Origin: Lachnospiraceae bacterium
GTDB taxonomy: Bacteria; Bacillota; Clostridia; Lachnospirales; Lachnospiraceae
Assembly (NCBI GenBank): GCA_017619635.1
Contig: JAFZRZ010000009.1
Coordinates: 1-43,485, forward strand
Reading direction: 5' to 3'
Length of the DNA stretch: 43,485 nt
This document shows, piece after piece, positions 23,373 through 31,350 of this stretch. Under the pieces are notes generated by a model. That model saw only the letters and a list, made by a program, of their open reading frames with translations, had not been told where the DNA came from and ran no database searches. Within the stretch, counting starts at the first letter, position 1. Each line of letters starts with the position of its first letter. Both the position numbers and the translations under genes were made by a program.

Positions 23373-23445
23373 TAGCGGATACGGGATTTGAACCCGTGTC
23401 TTTAGGGTATGAACCTAATAAGGAAAACCTCTCCTCCAATCCGCA
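23373..23445 (-). tRNA. tRNA-Met/Ile2(CAU), elongator-like
   Basis: Anticodon loop TTCATAC in TTAGG/CCTAA, so no initiator GGG/CCC stem. The acceptor has a U1-U72 mismatch over GCGGAT/ATCCGC. CAU could be Met or, if lysidinylated, Ile. Confidence 0.8.
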
Positions 23446-23446
23446 G

Positions 23447-23519
23447 TTGAGATGACCGGACTTGAACCGACACGTTCCTGAACCCAGATCAGGAGGGCTA
23501 CCAATTACCCAACATCTCA
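23447..23519 (-). tRNA. tRNA-Pro(UGG), unusual C33
   Basis: Stem CCTGA/TCAGG, loop TCTGGGT: anticodon UGG with G37 as in Pro, but C33 instead of U33. Acceptor TGAGATG/CATCTCA. One base separates it from the next tRNA. Confidence 0.8.
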
Positions 23520-23526
23520 ATATAAG

Positions 23527-23599
23527 TACCGACAGAGAGAATCGAACTCCCAACCTCTTCCTTGTAAGGGAAGCACTCTCCCGGTTGAGTTATGTCGGT
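23527..23599 (-). tRNA. tRNA-Val(UAC)
   Basis: Anticodon loop CTTACAA in CTTCC/GGAAG, acceptor ACCGACA/TGTCGGT, A73. Confidence 0.93.
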
Positions 23600-23603
23600 A
23601 TAG

Positions 23604-23676
23604 TGGAACCGAAGAGACTTGAACTCTCGACCCCCTGCTTGCAAGGCAGGTGCTCTCCCAGCTGAGCTACGATCCC
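23604..23676 (-). tRNA. tRNA-Ala(UGC)
   Basis: Anticodon loop CTTGCAA in CCTGC/GCAGG, acceptor GGGATCG/CGGTTCC, A73. It lacks the usual G3-U70 position of Ala: G3 faces U at 70 only through this GGTTCC pairing, which keeps one G-U at that site. Confidence 0.9.
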
Positions 23677-23693
23677 AATATTAAATATATGAA

Positions 23694-23765
23694 CGGTTTC
23701 AAAGGGATTCGAACCCTTGCTACCTGAGAGACAATCAGGCGTGTTGACCGCTACACTATGAAACC
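23694..23765 (-). tRNA. tRNA-Asp(GUC)
   Basis: Anticodon loop TTGTCTC in CCTGA/TCAGG, acceptor GGTTTCA/TGAAACC, G73 as expected for Asp. Confidence 0.93.
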
Positions 23766-23834
23766 AAATGGGCTGTCTGTTTTATGACGGTTGACATTTA
23801 AATCTGCCTCGTCGGGACAGATACCATATGATAG

Positions 23835-23907
23835 TGGACGGTACTGGTGTCGGACCAGTCCCTCCAGATCTTCAGTCTGGCGCTTCCACCGGGTTAGCTT
23901 ACCGTCC
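23835..23907 (-). tRNA. tRNA-Phe(GAA) with an odd T loop
   Basis: Anticodon loop CTGAAGA in CCAGA/TCTGG, acceptor GGACGGT/ACCGTCC. The T loop is TCCGACA, so the conserved U55 (pseudouridine) is C. Confidence 0.88.
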
Positions 23908-23909
23908 GT

Positions 23910-23936
23910 TCAGACGGCTCTAAATCGTATCTTCAT
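23910..23936 (-). CDS. Possible 8-codon mini-ORF before tRNA-Phe
   Basis: AGAGG, 9 nt, then ATG; peptide MKIRFRAV. The single Phe codon (TTT) sits before tRNA-Phe(GAA), and the stop lies in a CCGT-CTGA-ACGG hairpin that touches the tRNA. Much weaker than the Leu and Lys leaders and possibly chance. Confidence 0.25.
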   Translation of the reverse strand: MKIRFRAV

Positions 23937-24012
23937 TTCTTATTACCTCTTTTACTTATCTTTGATCTGCGATAAACAGGTGCCTGTTCTGTTTTCTCGC
24001 TGTTAATTTAAA

Positions 24013-24084
24013 CGGAAACGGTAGGGCTCGAACCTACAACCTCCCGGTTAACAGCCGGGCGCTCTTCCATTGAGCTACGTATCC
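24013..24084 (-). tRNA. tRNA-Asn(GUU)
   Basis: Anticodon loop CTGTTAA in CCCGG/CCGGG, acceptor GGATACG/CGTTTCC, G73. First tRNA of the island, 12 nt after the T run of a terminator. Confidence 0.93.
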
Positions 24085-24096
24085 AGATTTTTGCAT

Positions 24097-24131
24097 AAAA
24101 AAATCGCCTGCCAGATTTCCTGCAGACGATT
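24097..24131 (-). terminator. Attenuator-type terminator before tRNA block 1
   Basis: AATCGTCTGC pairs with GCAGGCGATT (one G-U), ten-base loop, followed by seven T. It stands between the 56-codon leader ORF and tRNA-Asn, mirroring the one at 18913-18953. Confidence 0.78.
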
Positions 24132-24140
24132 GCCTAAATA

Positions 24141-24162
24141 AGTGATCTTAGGTTGTAATATC
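24141..24162 (-). repeat. Shared element copy E (GATATTAC..CTAAGATCACT)
   Basis: GATATTACAACCTAAGATCACT, starting 5 nt after the stop codon of the leader ORF. Two exclusive hairpins are possible: AGTGAT/ATCACT or CCTAA/TTAGG. The near copy at 18966-18983 occupies the same place before block 2. Confidence 0.6.
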
Positions 24163-24165
24163 ACT

Positions 24166-24336
24166 CTAACATCGCAATCGTCCCCTGTTATTCTTATAAG
24201 AATCGTATTTATGTTCCGCTGTAATGGGTGCGCATATCAGCACACTGAGATCCTCATTTGAGCGCACGAAACTAAACATATCCCAAGAGTATGTTTTCTG
24301 CTGTCTGTTAAGATTGTTTAATACCGCCTGCAACAT
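24166..24336 (-). CDS. 56-residue leader peptide of the tRNA island containing all 20 amino acids
   Basis: AAGGAG, 5 nt, then ATG at 24336; a longer frame to 24390 lacks a ribosome binding site and overlaps a terminator. The peptide begins MLQAVLNNLN, has a middle part rich in rare or aromatic residues (KTYSWDMFSF, VLICAPITAEHKYDSYKNN) and ends GRLRC. It contains every amino acid, including single Trp, Cys-2, His and Pro, and ends with Asn-Asn near the terminator that precedes tRNA-Asn. Element E and the terminator follow directly. I recognise no protein family. I infer a general leader peptide that lets shortage of any aminoacyl-tRNA stall a ribosome upstream of the attenuator. Confidence 0.62.
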   Translation of the reverse strand: MLQAVLNNLNRQQKTYSWDMFSFVRSNEDLSVLICAPITAEHKYDSYKNNRGRLRC

Positions 24337-24373
24337 AATTGCTCCTTCTGATTCTTTAAATCTGATAGTTAAT

Positions 24374-24428
24374 AAAAAAAGTGCCGTCAACTATTTTTGA
24401 ATACCAAAAATAATCGAACAGGCACTTT
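24374..24428 (-). terminator. Early terminator in the 5' leader of the tRNA island
   Basis: AAAGTGCC pairs with GGCACTTT and TATTTTTG with CAAAAATA (loop GTATT); seven T follow. It starts only a few bases after the predicted transcription start, so most transcripts might end after about 60 nt unless antiterminated. Confidence 0.72.
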
Positions 24429-24438
24429 CGATGGTTTA

Positions 24439-24467
24439 ACTATACACGACTCTCAATTACTTGTCAA
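24439..24467 (-). promoter_or_regulatory. Vegetative promoter of the tRNA island
   Basis: TTGACA, 17 bp, TATAGT on the minus strand; near-perfect sigma-A type. Start of transcription predicted near 24432. No other promoter this good is visible inside the island. Confidence 0.8.
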
Positions 24468-24495
24468 CACATTTTTTGAAAAAATTTAAAAAATT

Positions 24496-25287
24496 TTAAA
24501 TACGGGCCATATGCTCATAACCTTCATGCGATAACGGGATCACGAAGGGTGTCATATCTTCAAGCCGAAGAAAGATCGCCGCATTGTTTATCCCGTAGTG
24601 ACCAAATGACAGTCCCCCATCGATATTTATAAGGTTTCCGATCTTATAAGGTTCAGGATATATCTCCTTATACTCATACACATTCCCGGATATCCGCTGT
24701 ACAGGAACATGGCCGGTTATAAAGATCTTATCATCATACAGGCCGTATACGTTTCCGCAAAATGTATCATATCTGAACATGGACCTCCAGACGATATCCC
24801 AGACCGCGTCATACGAAAGCTCACAATAAAGTTTTTCAAGATATCTCTCATCAAAATAGGAATGCGTCAGGACAGCTTTTTGAGTCTCTCCCGTTTCCTC
24901 TGATACAAATGATATCTGCATGATCAGTTTTCTCTTGGTCAGCCATTCGAGCAGGGCTTTCCTGTCAGGAACGGATAAAAGGACATATTTACTGTAAGTA
25001 TATATACCTCCGTTGGAATACAGCCACAGATCCGCATCGTCTCCGCCACACTTGTAACTTCCGTTTGGATCGACAGAGTTAAGCATCATAAACTCATGAT
25101 TTCCAAGGATCAGATCCATGTTTTCTCTTCTTTGGATCTCCCTTAATATCCTGACCCCGTCCGAGCCTCTGTCAATGGCATCACCAACGACATACAGTCT
25201 GTCTTCATTGTTAAATTTGATTGTTTTCAGCCCCTGCCTGAACACATCATAATGTCCATGCAGATCAGATACCACGTATGTTGCCAT
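24496..25287 (-). CDS. PPP-family metallophosphoesterase
   Basis: 263 residues from MATYVVSDLHGH (the longer frame to 25353 lacks a ribosome binding site). Metal-binding motifs in order: SDLHGH, VGDAIDRGSDG, LGNHEFMM, LTHSYFD and ITGHVPVQ, as in bacterial serine/threonine phosphatases and ApaH-like enzymes. So it is a calcineurin-type two-metal phosphatase; substrate (phosphoprotein or dinucleotide) unknown. The gene lies just upstream of the tRNA-island promoter on the same strand, and downstream of the LemA/DUF3137 pair. Confidence 0.88.
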   Translation of the reverse strand: MATYVVSDLHGHYDVFRQGLKTIKFNNEDRLYVVGDAIDRGSDGVRILREIQRRENMDLILGNHEFMMLNSVDPNGSYKCGGDDADLWLYSNGGIYTYSKYVLLSVPDRKALLEWLTKRKLIMQISFVSEETGETQKAVLTHSYFDERYLEKLYCELSYDAVWDIVWRSMFRYDTFCGNVYGLYDDKIFITGHVPVQRISGNVYEYKEIYPEPYKIGNLINIDGGLSFGHYGINNAAIFLRLEDMTPFVIPLSHEGYEHMARI

Positions 25288-25383
25288 TTTTCTTATTTCC
25301 AAACATCTAATGCATAAAGTGCAGCACAAATATAAATCCGGCTGCACTTTCATCGTATTTTTTTCAGTCTATCGACATGTCCC

Positions 25384-26472
25384 TTAACATGCTGCCCCCG
25401 GATCCAGTATATCTTTAAGCTCATAGATTGATTTAAGCGCATTTCTGTATCCGTTTAACATGTTCTCCATCTCACCATCCGAATCAAGAGAACGTGAATA
25501 CGGCTTGGTTGATGTAAAGGAATACCTGTTGGCATCTTTGTAGCCTTTGTTGTTGATTGTGACTGTCATCACGTTTCCTTTGATACAAAGACAGATATAG
25601 TATTCCTTACGCAGTTTTAAAAGTTCCTCTATCATAGAAGGAGTCAGATATCTGTATGCCTCTGTGTCATAAGTTGCTATAGTATCAAAGTTTTCAGCAA
25701 ATTCATTGTTCTCTGTATCTATGACAGCAATCTCCTTATCCTTTATCTTTTTGAAGCGGTTTTTCTCTTTTTCCACTCCGATAAGATTCTTCTTTGTCGT
25801 GGTACTCATGATATTGATCGTACCTTCCGTGGTAAAGCTCGTTCTGAACTTAAATATCACACCGTCAAAGTATACATCCTCATGTTTGTCACCGTCTGAG
25901 TCTTCCCATTCGTAATACAGTTTATATCCCATAAACTCAAATGCATCGGTATTTTCCGTATTATTCCAGTCATACGAACATGAAGAATATGTTATATCTC
26001 TGTAACGCTTGTTCATGGGGCGGATAAGATGTTCCTCGACAAGAGCGTCGGCATAATGCATATCTTCATCAACCAGATCTCTGCGGTTGTGATGATAATC
26101 AAGATCCAGCTTTTCATCAAAGATCTTTAAAGCAGGAAGGACGATACTGTTTTTAAAATCATAAGCCTGATACTCAGGTGTGCCTCTTCTGTTCCTTAAG
26201 AGAGCCCAGATAACAATACCGATCACCGCAAACTGTAAAGCAAGCGCCATCAGCATCAAAAAAAGAGGTATCAGAAAGACAAAACCTACAGCAACACCAA
26301 CCTTATGCTCATCTGTAAATTCCTGAATCTTATCCTTGTTTATGTGAAGTCTTTCTCTCCAACCCCGGGGTGCGATAGAATTAAAGTACTTAAGTTCACC
26401 TAGTACCTGTTCTTTTCTTTGAAGATCCAACTCACCATTATTGAGTTTTCTTCTCAATTCGCCATATCCCAT
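25384..26472 (-). CDS. DUF3137-family membrane protein
   Basis: 362 residues. Two adjacent hydrophobic segments near 55-95 (VGVAVGFVFLIPLFLMLMAL, LQFAVIGIVIWALL), then a soluble domain of about 260 residues with the DUF3137 pattern (FDGVIFKFRTSF, YRYLTPSMIEELLKL). It starts 11 bp after the LemA gene, an association seen in many Firmicutes. Function unknown. Confidence 0.82.
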   Translation of the reverse strand: MGYGELRRKLNNGELDLQRKEQVLGELKYFNSIAPRGWRERLHINKDKIQEFTDEHKVGVAVGFVFLIPLFLMLMALALQFAVIGIVIWALLRNRRGTPEYQAYDFKNSIVLPALKIFDEKLDLDYHHNRRDLVDEDMHYADALVEEHLIRPMNKRYRDITYSSCSYDWNNTENTDAFEFMGYKLYYEWEDSDGDKHEDVYFDGVIFKFRTSFTTEGTINIMSTTTKKNLIGVEKEKNRFKKIKDKEIAVIDTENNEFAENFDTIATYDTEAYRYLTPSMIEELLKLRKEYYICLCIKGNVMTVTINNKGYKDANRYSFTSTKPYSRSLDSDGEMENMLNGYRNALKSIYELKDILDPGAAC

Positions 26473-26483
26473 ATATCACATCC

Positions 26484-27041
26484 TCACAGATTCATGCTCA
26501 TGTCTATGTCTTTGATCTGATCGATGTTCTCCTCATGTATGTAGTCCATTTTGCTAAGTCCCTTCATTCCACACACGATAGAAGAAGGAAATGATACTAT
26601 ATAGTTATTTAATTTTGTGATGTTTCCGTTTACGGCACGTCTTGATGCCGAATACTGCTGTGACTGTTCCGAAAGAGTCTTTATAAGATTGTTGAATATC
26701 TCTGCACTTTTAAGTTCAGGATATGCTTCACCCAGTGCAAAAAAGCCTCTCACTGCTGTCTCCTGGGTCTTTGATGCCTCGTTAAGCTGATCTATCGTCG
26801 CATTATTGGGTACCTGAGTAAGATGTCTTAACTCCTCGAACACCTTCTGCTCATGCTTTGCGTACTGCTCAGCTATGGTCTTGCCCTGCATGAGAACATC
26901 ATATCTTTGCTTAAGCTGTATCTCCACACCGGATAGAGCTTCCTCTATCTTAAGCTTCACACGGTTAATATTGTTGGATGTCGATATGAACCATGCCAAC
27001 ACACATACAACCAACAAAACCAGAACTATAAGAATAATCAT
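26484..27041 (-). CDS. lemA: LemA family protein
   Basis: 185 residues from MIILIVLVLL, which has AGGAGG 7 nt upstream. An N-terminal membrane anchor, then the LemA four-helix coiled domain: NNINRVKLKIEEALSGVEIQ, LKQRYDVLMQ, ASKTQETAVRGFFALGEAYPELKS, SRRAVNGNITKLNNYIVSFPS. LemA proteins have an extracytoplasmic N-terminus and unknown function. Operon with the DUF3137 gene. Confidence 0.9.
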   Translation of the reverse strand: MIILIVLVLLVVCVLAWFISTSNNINRVKLKIEEALSGVEIQLKQRYDVLMQGKTIAEQYAKHEQKVFEELRHLTQVPNNATIDQLNEASKTQETAVRGFFALGEAYPELKSAEIFNNLIKTLSEQSQQYSASRRAVNGNITKLNNYIVSFPSSIVCGMKGLSKMDYIHEENIDQIKDIDMSMNL

Positions 27042-27184
27042 ATAGGCACCTCCTCGTATAAAAAAACTTTCCCTACAATACACATTATAGATTAACAGAT
27101 AGTCAAAATATATGAACAAAAGCTCAAAATAAACCTGTTTATTTTGTCTTTAATGAAGAATACAGATCCGATCCGGGATTTTTC

Positions 27185-28687
27185 CTACTGTCTTCTTCTT
27201 TCGATCCCTCTTTCCTTATAATACTTTTCTTTCTCACTATACATATCCGCATCTGCGATATGCTCAAGCTCATCTATAGATTTATCCGGGTGGTTTTTGG
27301 TCGTGGCATAACCAACAGAAAGTGTGATCTCATCTGTGTATATACCATGCCATTCTTTTGTTTTATCCCAGATGTTCTTTCTTAATTCTTCCGGATTTTC
27401 TGTGTGGACAATGGCCATGAACTCATCACCGCCTGTTCTGTATGCCTTTCCTTTATTTCCAACAGAAAGCGCAAGACAATCGGCAGCTCCCTTTATGAGT
27501 TCATCCCCGGCTGCATGACCCTTTGTGTCGTTTACGGTCTTCAATCCGTTGACATCAATAGAGAACAACACAAAGTCATCTGCCAGTTCGCTTTTTCTTA
27601 ATTCCTTAAGATCCTCATCGAAACATCTTCTGTTAAAGAGTCTTGTCATCTCATCAGTCATTGATATCCTGATAAGATTCTCCTCCCTGCGTTTCTCCTC
27701 ATCTACATTTCTGGTGGTGAATATAACAACATTCGGAATTCCGTCCAGTGAGGAATCTACCGTTATGTACTGTGCTCTGAACCATCCTGAGACTATATCA
27801 ATGAAATCAGAACTTATGACTTTCTTTTGTGACAGTCTTGCCCTTACCGTCTTTATATTGGTGAATTTCATGAAATTCTCCAGCTGATCCGGCATAACCT
27901 GATTCTTGATCTTCTGATTCATGATGGTTTGAGTCTGGGCACTCAGGTCTATACCATGTTTTTCCTGATTCTCATCTCTTAAGGATACCTCGGTGTTGTT
28001 AACAAAGTCTATAAGATTGACATTGTCATAGATCTCTGCCATGGAATCGAGTATCTCCATTTTTTCTTTCATGTCCTTTTCCTGTTCACGGATAAGTTTA
28101 TATTGATCAAACAGACTTTTAAAGTATTCCAATGTCAGTTTTCCTATGATGTATCCGGATGCAAACATTATGATGGTCTCTATGGTAAAACCACTCATCA
28201 CATCAGCAAAATAAGCTGTGATGCTCTCGTGATCCGTTCTCATCGCAGCATAATATGGAGCTGTCAGCCATGTGGTGATAAACATTAAGATATAATTGAG
28301 TATTACCGCATAAAAATATATGAACTTATCACAAAACAGAAGACTTAACAGGGGAACAAGAAACCATGTAAGATGTATGCTTACATGCGAATAAGACATG
28401 TAAACGATCAATATATCCAATGCTGTCAACGCAAAGATGCAGGTTCCTTTAGAACTCGGTATCCGCTTTGTCAGGATCAAATGAACCAGTGACATTATAA
28501 TAACAACAATTGAAATATTAAAACATGTACCATAGGTAAGATAAGGGAATATGCCTCCTTTAACTCCCAGTGCTATTGCCGGTCCAGTTATCACAAAGAA
28601 CCACAAAACCATATTCAGATACTTGTTGACTTTTATACGGTTATTGTGCAAAAACTCACCGTATTCAGTCGATAACTTATTGTTCAT
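27185..28687 (-). CDS. Membrane diguanylate cyclase (GGDEF)
   Basis: 500 residues. Six hydrophobic segments (about 20-190), a coiled linker (KLIREQEKDMKEKMEILDSM), a small PAS-like region (about 255-325) and a GGDEF domain: DEMTRLFNRRCFDEDL, FSIDVNGLKTVNDTKGHAAGDE, active site RTGGDEF. No RxxD inhibitory site. Should synthesise c-di-GMP. AGGAGG lies 5 nt before the ATG. It is the second cyclase of the window. Confidence 0.92.
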   Translation of the reverse strand: MNNKLSTEYGEFLHNNRIKVNKYLNMVLWFFVITGPAIALGVKGGIFPYLTYGTCFNISIVVIIMSLVHLILTKRIPSSKGTCIFALTALDILIVYMSYSHVSIHLTWFLVPLLSLLFCDKFIYFYAVILNYILMFITTWLTAPYYAAMRTDHESITAYFADVMSGFTIETIIMFASGYIIGKLTLEYFKSLFDQYKLIREQEKDMKEKMEILDSMAEIYDNVNLIDFVNNTEVSLRDENQEKHGIDLSAQTQTIMNQKIKNQVMPDQLENFMKFTNIKTVRARLSQKKVISSDFIDIVSGWFRAQYITVDSSLDGIPNVVIFTTRNVDEEKRREENLIRISMTDEMTRLFNRRCFDEDLKELRKSELADDFVLFSIDVNGLKTVNDTKGHAAGDELIKGAADCLALSVGNKGKAYRTGGDEFMAIVHTENPEELRKNIWDKTKEWHGIYTDEITLSVGYATTKNHPDKSIDELEHIADADMYSEKEKYYKERGIERRRQ

Positions 28688-28770
28688 TCCTTCCTCCTAA
28701 AATTACCTTCATCCTATCGCTTCACATATTTATAGCATATATAGCACATCATAATGGAGATCTGCTCTCC

Positions 28771-30033
28771 TCACATGTCAAAATAGCCTGTTGAAAAACT
28801 CATTTGAGGATCTTCTCTAAACTTGAAAGTGAACGATGACTGAACATCCTTACCTTTTGTATCTCCATATTCTTTGTTAAACGCATGGTAATAGTTTGCT
28901 ACAAAGGCATAATGCGGCGGAACATATTTGCCATAGAATATATATGGATTCTTAACCTCCTTATTGTCTGCAGTCACACCGTCACATTCCATGGACATAC
29001 TCGCGTCGGTCTTATTATAGATTATAAGATCACATGTCTCCTCAGCCTTTTTCTCGCTGTAATGTTTGTATATATCCACCTTTTCGTTTGAATAAAGCAG
29101 GATAAAGTCCTCTTTATCAAGAATTTCTTTATTCTCTGCTGTTGTTGAGACAACAACCGGATCATTTGTATCAACATCCTTAGAGGGATCATCATAACGG
29201 ATGATTATCTCAGAGAAGACCAGCTCAGATATTCTTTGTTCAGGCGCAGAATATACCTCTTCATATATAACGGTATCCGAGTTTTTCTTAAATATATTGT
29301 TAAAGAATATATACGACCATTCCCTGGTTATCCCGCTTATGGAATTACAGGTACAAACTATCTGCAGATCCTCATCTGTTCTGTTGCTGATAAGAAATCC
29401 CACTTTAACATCGCCGACATGACCATATAGCTCATCATCATAGGTATGATCAGCATGGTATATCCCGGTGATCTTTATCGTCACATCATCATCCTCATAA
29501 ACTATCCCATCGTCTTTAACAGAATAATCCGCTTCTGCATACTGATGATAACTCTTACCATTGTTAAGCTCTTCACTCTTTCTGGTCTCGGGATATCTGT
29601 ATGCGATCTTCCCGGATATGCAGAAAAGAGCAAAGATCACGGCAGTCACACAGCCGGAGATCAAAAGCTTTCTTTTAGCTTCTTTAGTCTCGGTGCTGTT
29701 TTTTGTCTCCAAGCTTTTATTGACTTTATCTGAGTTTTTATCTACATCCTCTTCGCTTACTTCATGACGTTTAAGCCATTCTTCATCCAGATTATATGAA
29801 GCACCGCAACCGGGACATTTCTCTTCTTTTTTGGTATCTATCCTGCAACCGCAATAGTCACATGATATGATCGGATCCTTTAATCTTAATCGTTTTGCCT
29901 GTTTTTGAACCTCTTTTCTCATCTCATGTTTGCTTAAGATCTTTGTTCTTACGTGCAAAACATTGAAGAGATTTATGAGTAACCATATAAAAGATACTAT
30001 CAGAACAAAAAACAGGATCACTGTTACTGCCAT
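28771..30033 (-). CDS. Zinc-ribbon membrane protein of unknown function
   Basis: 420 residues: an N-terminal membrane helix (about 3-23), a cytoplasmic zinc ribbon CDYCGCRIDTKKEEKCPGCG (two CxxC pairs), a second helix (about 128-147, LLISGCVTAVIFALFCISG) and an extracytoplasmic region of about 270 residues with beta-rich pattern (DVTIKITGIYH, EDLQIVCTCNSI). The C-terminal part resembles proteins that follow a zinc ribbon in many gut Clostridia. I recognise no enzyme motif. It precedes a lipoprotein gene on the same strand side. Confidence 0.75.
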   Translation of the reverse strand: MAVTVILFFVLIVSFIWLLINLFNVLHVRTKILSKHEMRKEVQKQAKRLRLKDPIISCDYCGCRIDTKKEEKCPGCGASYNLDEEWLKRHEVSEEDVDKNSDKVNKSLETKNSTETKEAKRKLLISGCVTAVIFALFCISGKIAYRYPETRKSEELNNGKSYHQYAEADYSVKDDGIVYEDDDVTIKITGIYHADHTYDDELYGHVGDVKVGFLISNRTDEDLQIVCTCNSISGITREWSYIFFNNIFKKNSDTVIYEEVYSAPEQRISELVFSEIIIRYDDPSKDVDTNDPVVVSTTAENKEILDKEDFILLYSNEKVDIYKHYSEKKAEETCDLIIYNKTDASMSMECDGVTADNKEVKNPYIFYGKYVPPHYAFVANYYHAFNKEYGDTKGKDVQSSFTFKFREDPQMSFSTGYFDM

Positions 30034-30070
30034 TTCTTTACCCCCTTACACATACCCTGACGTTTAAACA

Positions 30071-30823
30071 CTATTCCCCGTACTGACACCACGCTCTCCA
30101 CAATATCTCTGATATAGAATCAAACGCTCCATATCCGTCCTGTGGCATCTCATCCGATGTCACGCGCACCGGCTCACCTTTCGAATTATTGAATTTGACT
30201 ACAACATACTTACCTTCCAGACTGGTCTCTTTATCCCAGCCTTCCATGTTATAACCTCTGACTATATACATACAGCTGTCCCATGTATCATCAGGAACAA
30301 GACAGCATTTCATCTCCTCATCAGCATCTCCCGCTTTTGTATACACAGCAAGTATCGTACCGGCACCTTCATCTCTCTGATACAATACATACTCTTCATA
30401 ACCTTCACCGGTCTCATCAGACACGGTTTTCTCGTAATAATCAAACAACATATTCTCAGGATCGATCTCATCTTTAAGATCCGGCGGTGTTTCCGGAAGG
30501 TGTGCATCGGGATCGTATTCCATTGTGTTTCTGGATTCAACATGTAATGTCACATCATGATCTGGCATTGTAAATACAAAGACATACCCATGACTGTTGT
30601 CATAATCCCTGTCCATCTCAACGTCACTGTCACACGTGAAGGTATAATCCGTATCTGTTGCAATGAGATCGTAATAAACAGTTACAGTTTCACCCTCTTC
30701 ATATGATGTCTTCTTCGATTCAAAGCCATATCCGTCAAAATTTAGCTTATACATTTTCTTTCCGCATCCGAATAATCCCATGATCAAAAAGACCCCCATC
30801 AAAAAAAACAAAAACCTTTTCAT
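30071..30823 (-). CDS. Lipoprotein with a bacterial-repeat beta domain
   Basis: 250 residues from MKRFLFFL (GGTGG 5 nt upstream). Lipobox MGLFGC. Residues about 25-105 form a beta domain of the type KLNFDGYGFESKKTSYEEGE ... FTMPDHDVTLHV, which recurs in the zinc-ribbon protein at 35737-36156. The C-terminal half (about 125-250) is acidic and unrecognised (EEYVLYQRDEGAGTILAVY). Probably surface-exposed. Role unknown. Confidence 0.78.
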   Translation of the reverse strand: MKRFLFFLMGVFLIMGLFGCGKKMYKLNFDGYGFESKKTSYEEGETVTVYYDLIATDTDYTFTCDSDVEMDRDYDNSHGYVFVFTMPDHDVTLHVESRNTMEYDPDAHLPETPPDLKDEIDPENMLFDYYEKTVSDETGEGYEEYVLYQRDEGAGTILAVYTKAGDADEEMKCCLVPDDTWDSCMYIVRGYNMEGWDKETSLEGKYVVVKFNNSKGEPVRVTSDEMPQDGYGAFDSISEILWRAWCQYGE

Positions 30824-30878
30824 GCATTCCACCATTCTAATCTCAATCGGAGTAAATAACGTAAGTTTAATAAATATG

Positions 30879-31334
30879 TCAGAAATAATGCTCCATCAGT
30901 CTTTCAACCCATTCGGGAACTGTTGCTTCTTTCTTATCATAAGCCGGATAGTAAGGCTTTATATCAAGGACCGGTGTGCCATCCACTGCATCCAGGCCCT
31001 TTACGACAAGAGTATCGTCTGTTACAGAAATGATCTCAACCGATGTCATTCCTATCTTATTGGGCCTGTCTTTACCTCTCTGGGAAAATATCCCTACAAG
31101 CGGCATATCATCTCTGTTCTGGGGTCTTCTCTGAAGATGCTTTTCCTTTATATATTCAGCCTTGTCAAGATAAAACAAAATGATCGCATGCGAAAAATCC
31201 TCAAGTCCCTTTAATCCCGAAACATACTGTTCATCAAGAACTATGCTGGAAATATCGTCTCCCCAGGAAGTATCCTTTCTGTTGGCGACCTCATTTACAA
31301 CCTTTCCAACCGGTGTCATAACGATCTTATCCAT
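30879..31334 (-). CDS. trmO: TrmO-like tRNA methyltransferase (TsaA/YaeB family)
   Basis: 151 residues from MDKIVMTPVGKV (AAGGA upstream); a longer frame runs into the next gene. The family N-methylates t6A37 of tRNA-Thr(GGU). Family motifs: PVGKVVNEV, GLEDFSHAIILFYLD, QRRPQNRDDMPLVGIFSQRGKDRPNKIGMT and GLDAVDGTPVLDIKPYYP. The very common short form lacks the extra C-terminal domain of E. coli TrmO (about 235 residues). Close to a DUF3592-like gene with 16 bp between them, so probably co-transcribed. Confidence 0.88.
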   Translation of the reverse strand: MDKIVMTPVGKVVNEVANRKDTSWGDDISSIVLDEQYVSGLKGLEDFSHAIILFYLDKAEYIKEKHLQRRPQNRDDMPLVGIFSQRGKDRPNKIGMTSVEIISVTDDTLVVKGLDAVDGTPVLDIKPYYPAYDKKEATVPEWVERLMEHYF

Positions 31335-31350
31335 CAATACATCCTTCTTT

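Noticed and set aside
23725..23790. Mini-ORF MSTVIKQTAHLVS before tRNA-Asp
   Set aside because: The ribosome binding site is weak and it has no Asp, so it does not support the cognate-leader pattern.
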